Shown piece after piece: positions 4,657 to 5,266 of a stretch of DNA of 5,266 nt (position 1 is its first letter; each line of letters begins with the position of its first letter). Under the pieces are notes generated by a model. That model had not been told where the DNA came from and searched no databases. It worked only from the letters and a program-made list of their open reading frames with translations. A program made the position numbers and the translations under genes. Source of the stretch: Ruminococcus sp. UBA3855 (GTDB lineage: Bacteria > Bacillota > Clostridia > Oscillospirales > Ruminococcaceae); contig DGHF01000120.1 of assembly GCA_002392545.1 (NCBI GenBank), forward strand, positions 1 to 5,266. The letters are read 5' to 3'.

Positions 4657-5266
4657 TGTGCAAAGCCCTTTCTAAACGGTTCAAACCGTCTATAACATAT
4701 GAAGAAGGACAAGCAATATTCATTCTTAAAAATGTTTCTCCGCCTTTGCCATATTGCACCCCATTGGAGAGATACAAGCCCGTTTTTTGGCGGATGTCTC
4801 TCGCAAGCTCACCGGAATTTTCTGTCACTGCCGAACAATCCAGCCACAAAAGATAGGTTGCTTCTGACGGTACAAGCTTAACTTCCGGCAATTGCTCCGA
4901 AATGAATTTTTTCACGATTTGTTTGTTTTCATACAGATAATTCCGTAATGCATCCAACCATGCACCGCCTTCATTGAATGCCGAAATTGTCGCCTGTACT
5001 GCAAATGCATTTGGTTCTCCGCATTCATCTGTATTTAATGCCCTCCAGACTTTATGCCTTAATTTCGGATTTTTTACAACGACTGCGGAGGTCTGTAATC
5101 CTGCGATATTAAAGGCTTTTGTCGGGGATATACAAGTAATATTGTTATCAGCACAAGTTTCTGAAACTGCTATGAAGGGGATATATTCCTTTTCAGGGTC
5201 GGTGATGTCACAATGAATTTCGTCGGAAATGACAATCACTCCATGTTCTTTTGCAAGTTCTCCAAT
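4649..5266 (-). CDS. MalY/PatB-type PLP-dependent aminotransferase / cystathionine beta-lyase, C-terminal part
   Basis: The reading frame is open through the right edge, so 205 C-terminal residues are visible and the N-terminal half lies outside. This is a fold-type I PLP enzyme. VIVISDEIHCDI carries the Asp that contacts the cofactor pyridine nitrogen. CISPTKAFNIAGLQTS carries the Schiff-base lysine. FLRMNIACP near the end holds the substrate-carboxylate Arg. The SDEIHCD and SPTKAFNIAGLQTS versions are typical of the MalY/PatB branch, which cleaves C-S bonds of cystathionine or cysteine conjugates, releasing pyruvate, ammonia and a thiol. Some members act as plain aminotransferases. The GTG at 5239 is not the start, since conserved sequence continues upstream of it. 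It overlaps the MATE gene by 8 bases at its 3' end, so the pair probably forms one operon. Confidence 0.92.
   Translation of the reverse strand: MGELAKEHGVIVISDEIHCDITDPEKEYIPFIAVSETCADNNITCISPTKAFNIAGLQTSAVVVKNPKLRHKVWRALNTDECGEPNAFAVQATISAFNEGGAWLDALRNYLYENKQIVKKFISEQLPEVKLVPSEATYLLWLDCSAVTENSGELARDIRQKTGLYLSNGVQYGKGGETFLRMNIACPSSYVIDGLNRLERALHNA

Noticed and set aside
3020..4660. 12-base inverted match CACAATGCATAA at the amidase and MATE starts (3020-3031 and 4649-4660)
   Set aside because: Roughly one exact 12-base inverted match is expected by chance in a window this size, and no target duplication or transposase supports a mobile element.
4649..5239. GTG at 5239 as start of the PLP enzyme
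   Set aside because: The frame stays open to the window edge and the residues upstream (IGELAKEHG) continue the expected family sequence, so the gene is simply partial.

Overview
The window looks like chromosomal DNA from a low-GC Gram-positive bacterium, most likely a gut-type member of the Clostridia. The evidence is strong purine-rich Shine-Dalgarno sites, AT-rich spacers with sigma-A-like promoters, and best-fit families (ThiE, MalY/PatB aminotransferase, MATE exporter, Amidase_3 cell-wall amidase) that are routine in that class. No tRNA, rRNA, CRISPR array or insertion sequence is visible, and no gene-free stretch exceeds about 180 bases.

The left part (1-1354) is a minus-strand transcription unit. 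It holds thiE (thiamine-phosphate synthase), then after 19 bases a complete three-repeat ricin-type lectin with no signal peptide and an unusual C-terminal tail. The start of a further gene reads off the left edge. The centre (1390-2250) holds a minus-strand HAD-fold gene with its own terminator. Across a 176-base divergent spacer lies a plus-strand histidine-phosphatase gene with a near-consensus promoter. The right part holds a short plus-strand remnant of a cell-wall amidase cut off just after its first zinc-ligand motif. A strong bidirectional terminator follows, and then a minus-strand pair entering from the right edge: a MalY/PatB-like PLP enzyme (5' end outside the window) overlapping a MATE exporter by 8 bases.

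The most notable non-coding signal is a 62-base module present twice, at 1390-1451 and 2101-2162, with 53 of 62 bases identical and no gaps. Each copy lies just upstream of a minus-strand gene (thiE and the HAD gene). Each carries an extended -10 element and, where a -35 would be, tandem 11-base units beginning YATG. This suggests that thiE (with the lectin) and the HAD gene share a regulator binding direct repeats at helical period. The other main oddities are the thiE-linked cytoplasmic-looking lectin and the truncated amidase at a convergent junction.
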